Shown: positions 22,534 to 23,518 of the stretch, piece after piece | Layout: each line of letters starts with the position of its first letter | Numbering within the stretch: position 1 is the first letter of the stretch | Assembly (NCBI GenBank): GCA_002435705.1 | Contig: DIVA01000117.1 | Coordinates: forward strand, 11,933-35,450 | Direction of reading: 5' to 3' | Length of the DNA stretch: 23,518 nucleotides | DNA from: Bacteriovoracaceae bacterium UBA6144 | GTDB taxonomy: Bacteria > Bdellovibrionota > Bacteriovoracia > Bacteriovoracales > Bacteriovoracaceae | Translations under genes and position numbers: made by a program | Notes under the pieces: generated by a model | Seen by the model: only the letters and a program-made list of their open reading frames with translations | The model's database searches: none | Told to the model about the DNA's origin: nothing

Positions 22534-23518
22534 CAAAATACAGTGCCTTCGTACTTTGCCACCACCCAGACTTCACTGCAGCCTTGGGGTGTTGAAAAAG
22601 CGTAAAACAGACGGGCATGCCGCAAGCTTGAAACTGAGTAAAGATCTTTGCCATAGCAGAGAGATCTGTCTCGCTTCGCTGACTCATGGCCACCCAAACG
22701 CTATCAAATCGATTCTGTGTAAAATTGTAGGTTTTATGCTGCAATAATTGAATCAATTTTCTTGCACCATCTGGATTATGGGAGCCATAAAAAACAAACT
22801 CATGCCCTTTATATTTCTGACTCTCACCACGCGCTAGGTAGTGGTGAGGGGATGAAGCCCGATTCAACGCCAGTGATTCTATAATGCTTTGAGACAGAAG
22901 CTCATTTCTTTCCCAAAAACTACTCTGTGAGCCAGTTTGAGTAATCACATTAAACCATCTATACCCAAGCGTTTTGCTATGCCTTTCCACTCGCTGATTA
23001 AGATACTGACTCTCAAGCGCGGAAAAGAGGCTGGCACCTTTTCGAAGCACACCCAACTTTTCCTGCAAGATGAGTTCATAGCGCCCGCCCAAATACTCTT
23101 GGTGATCCCGCGAGATGGACGTGAGCGCGACAATTTGTGCATCCAAAAGATTCACAGCATCTAATCTCCCTCCAAGTCCCACCTCTAAAACAAGAAACTC
23201 CTTTGGAGTAAGAGTCACCCAACGTAAGAAGGCAGCCCATAAAATTTCGTAATAGCTCAGCCCCACCATCTGTGCCTGTGCCCTGGCCGCTTCAAATTCT
23301 AAGAGCTCCCTGAGAAGAGCAGAATCGATCTCCCCTGCCTCGCTTACATATCTCTCGCTGACTCGTTCAATATGAGGAGAAGTCCAGAGGGCAAAACTTT
23401 TTTTATTATGTTTCAGATGATGGGCCAGGCTCATCGCCGTTTGGCCTTTACCGTTGGTGCCAGCAACCGTGATGATAACTGGCTTGAGACGCGCAATCTC
23501 TGAAAGATAAGGCGCCAC
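22418..23518 (-). CDS. folC: FolC-like folylpolyglutamate/dihydrofolate synthase (5' end outside window)
   Basis: Mur-ligase-family enzyme that joins glutamate to dihydropteroate and tetrahydrofolates. The 366 visible residues open inside the N-domain; about 40-50 residues are missing, as the full family is about 410-430. Seen are the ATP loop TVAGTNGKGQT (about 17-27), LWTSPHIERVSERY, LVLEVGLGGRLDAVN and TSISRDHQEYLGG, then the C-domain SHNPDGARKL (family DGAHNP, here YGSHNP), and the terminal strand KILVTGSYYFIAQL. The middle segment after residue 180 is less conserved than usual. The gene heads the folC-lptD-pabA-surE-nlpD series, and its last 116 nt also encode the start of lptD. Confidence 0.93.
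   Translation of the reverse strand: MAPYLSEIARLKPVIITVAGTNGKGQTAMSLAHHLKHNKKSFALWTSPHIERVSERYVSEAGEIDSALLRELLEFEAARAQAQMVGLSYYEILWAAFLRWVTLTPKEFLVLEVGLGGRLDAVNLLDAQIVALTSISRDHQEYLGGRYELILQEKLGVLRKGASLFSALESQYLNQRVERHSKTLGYRWFNVITQTGSQSSFWERNELLSQSIIESLALNRASSPHHYLARGESQKYKGHEFVFYGSHNPDGARKLIQLLQHKTYNFTQNRFDSVWVAMSQRSETDLSAMAKIFTQFQACGMPVCFTLFQHPKAAVKSGWWQSTKALYFDEWKDLLEQLEQRAGQKILVTGSYYFIAQLKSFFSQGR
23023..23038. repeat. Second copy of the 16-nt repeat core, inside folC
   Basis: The 16-mer aaaagaggctggcacc is identical to 8092-8107, the right arm of the long inverted repeat at 8063-8114. Here it is not palindromic and lies in folC, where the opposite strand encodes GASLFS. A chance match of 16 nt in 23.5 kb is unlikely but possible. 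Confidence 0.6.

Noticed and set aside
1..23518. CRISPR arrays, tRNA or rRNA genes, insertion sequences
   Set aside because: No regularly spaced repeats, no cloverleaf or conserved rRNA segments and no transposase were seen on reading both strands.

Overview
The window reads as a gene-dense stretch of a Gram-negative bacterium, most likely a member of the Bdellovibrionota (Bdellovibrio/Bacteriovorax-like predators). This placement is an inference. It rests on an outer-membrane LPS export gene (lptD), lipoprotein signals, a cdaA-ybbR-glmM c-di-AMP cluster outside the Firmicutes, many exported hydrolases (M14, M23, S8), a PilZ-GAF-AAA regulator and moderate base composition. No 16S or tRNA gene is present to settle it.

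Region 1 (1-5522, minus strand). A PilZ-GAF-AAA-Fis protein with a degenerate ATPase core lies upstream of cdaA (diadenylate cyclase), a ybbR/cdaR-type gene (ATGA overlap), glmM and pdxJ (truncated by the window edge). The cdaA-ybbR-glmM order is the classic module joining c-di-AMP synthesis to UDP-GlcNAc supply for peptidoglycan.

Region 2 (5588-8114). A RimK-like ATP-grasp ligase is divergent from an MpaA-like M14 lipoprotein peptidase. A small exported protein follows, then a near-perfect 20-nt-arm inverted repeat.

Region 3 (8111-12792). The main item is a single reading frame that fuses a complete ferrochelatase (HemH) to a major-facilitator transporter. Divergent from it are queF (queuosine) and tatA, a 57-codon gene. 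A double-SIS protein resembling glucokinase regulatory protein/MurQ converges on tatA, and the two stop codons share one CTAG.

Region 4 (12793-13109). This otherwise gene-free stretch contains a candidate small RNA on the minus strand: a perfect TATAAT box, two 13-nt hairpins each presenting GGA in the loop within a CAGGATG motif (the CsrA-binding signature of CsrB/RsmZ RNAs), and a strong intrinsic terminator with nine T. A 7-bp-arm inverted repeat sits just upstream of the -10 box like an operator.

Region 5 (13110-17187). A tight plus-strand trio (hypothetical protein, lipoprotein, compact 2Fe-2S ferredoxin) converges on a subtilase that lacks a propeptide, again through a shared CTAG. A secreted hypothetical protein lies behind the subtilase.

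Region 6 (17503-23518). An oligoribonuclease-like DEDDh exonuclease converges with a minus-strand envelope/folate operon, folC-lptD-pabA/trpG-surE-nlpD. Its genes overlap or nearly abut, and the start of lptD, including its signal-peptide codons, lies inside folC. Themes that tie the window together are cell-wall metabolism (glmM, cdaA, MpaA-like, MurQ/GCKR-like, NlpD, lptD) and nucleotide or RNA signalling (cdaA, PilZ, Orn-like nuclease, Csr-type sRNA).
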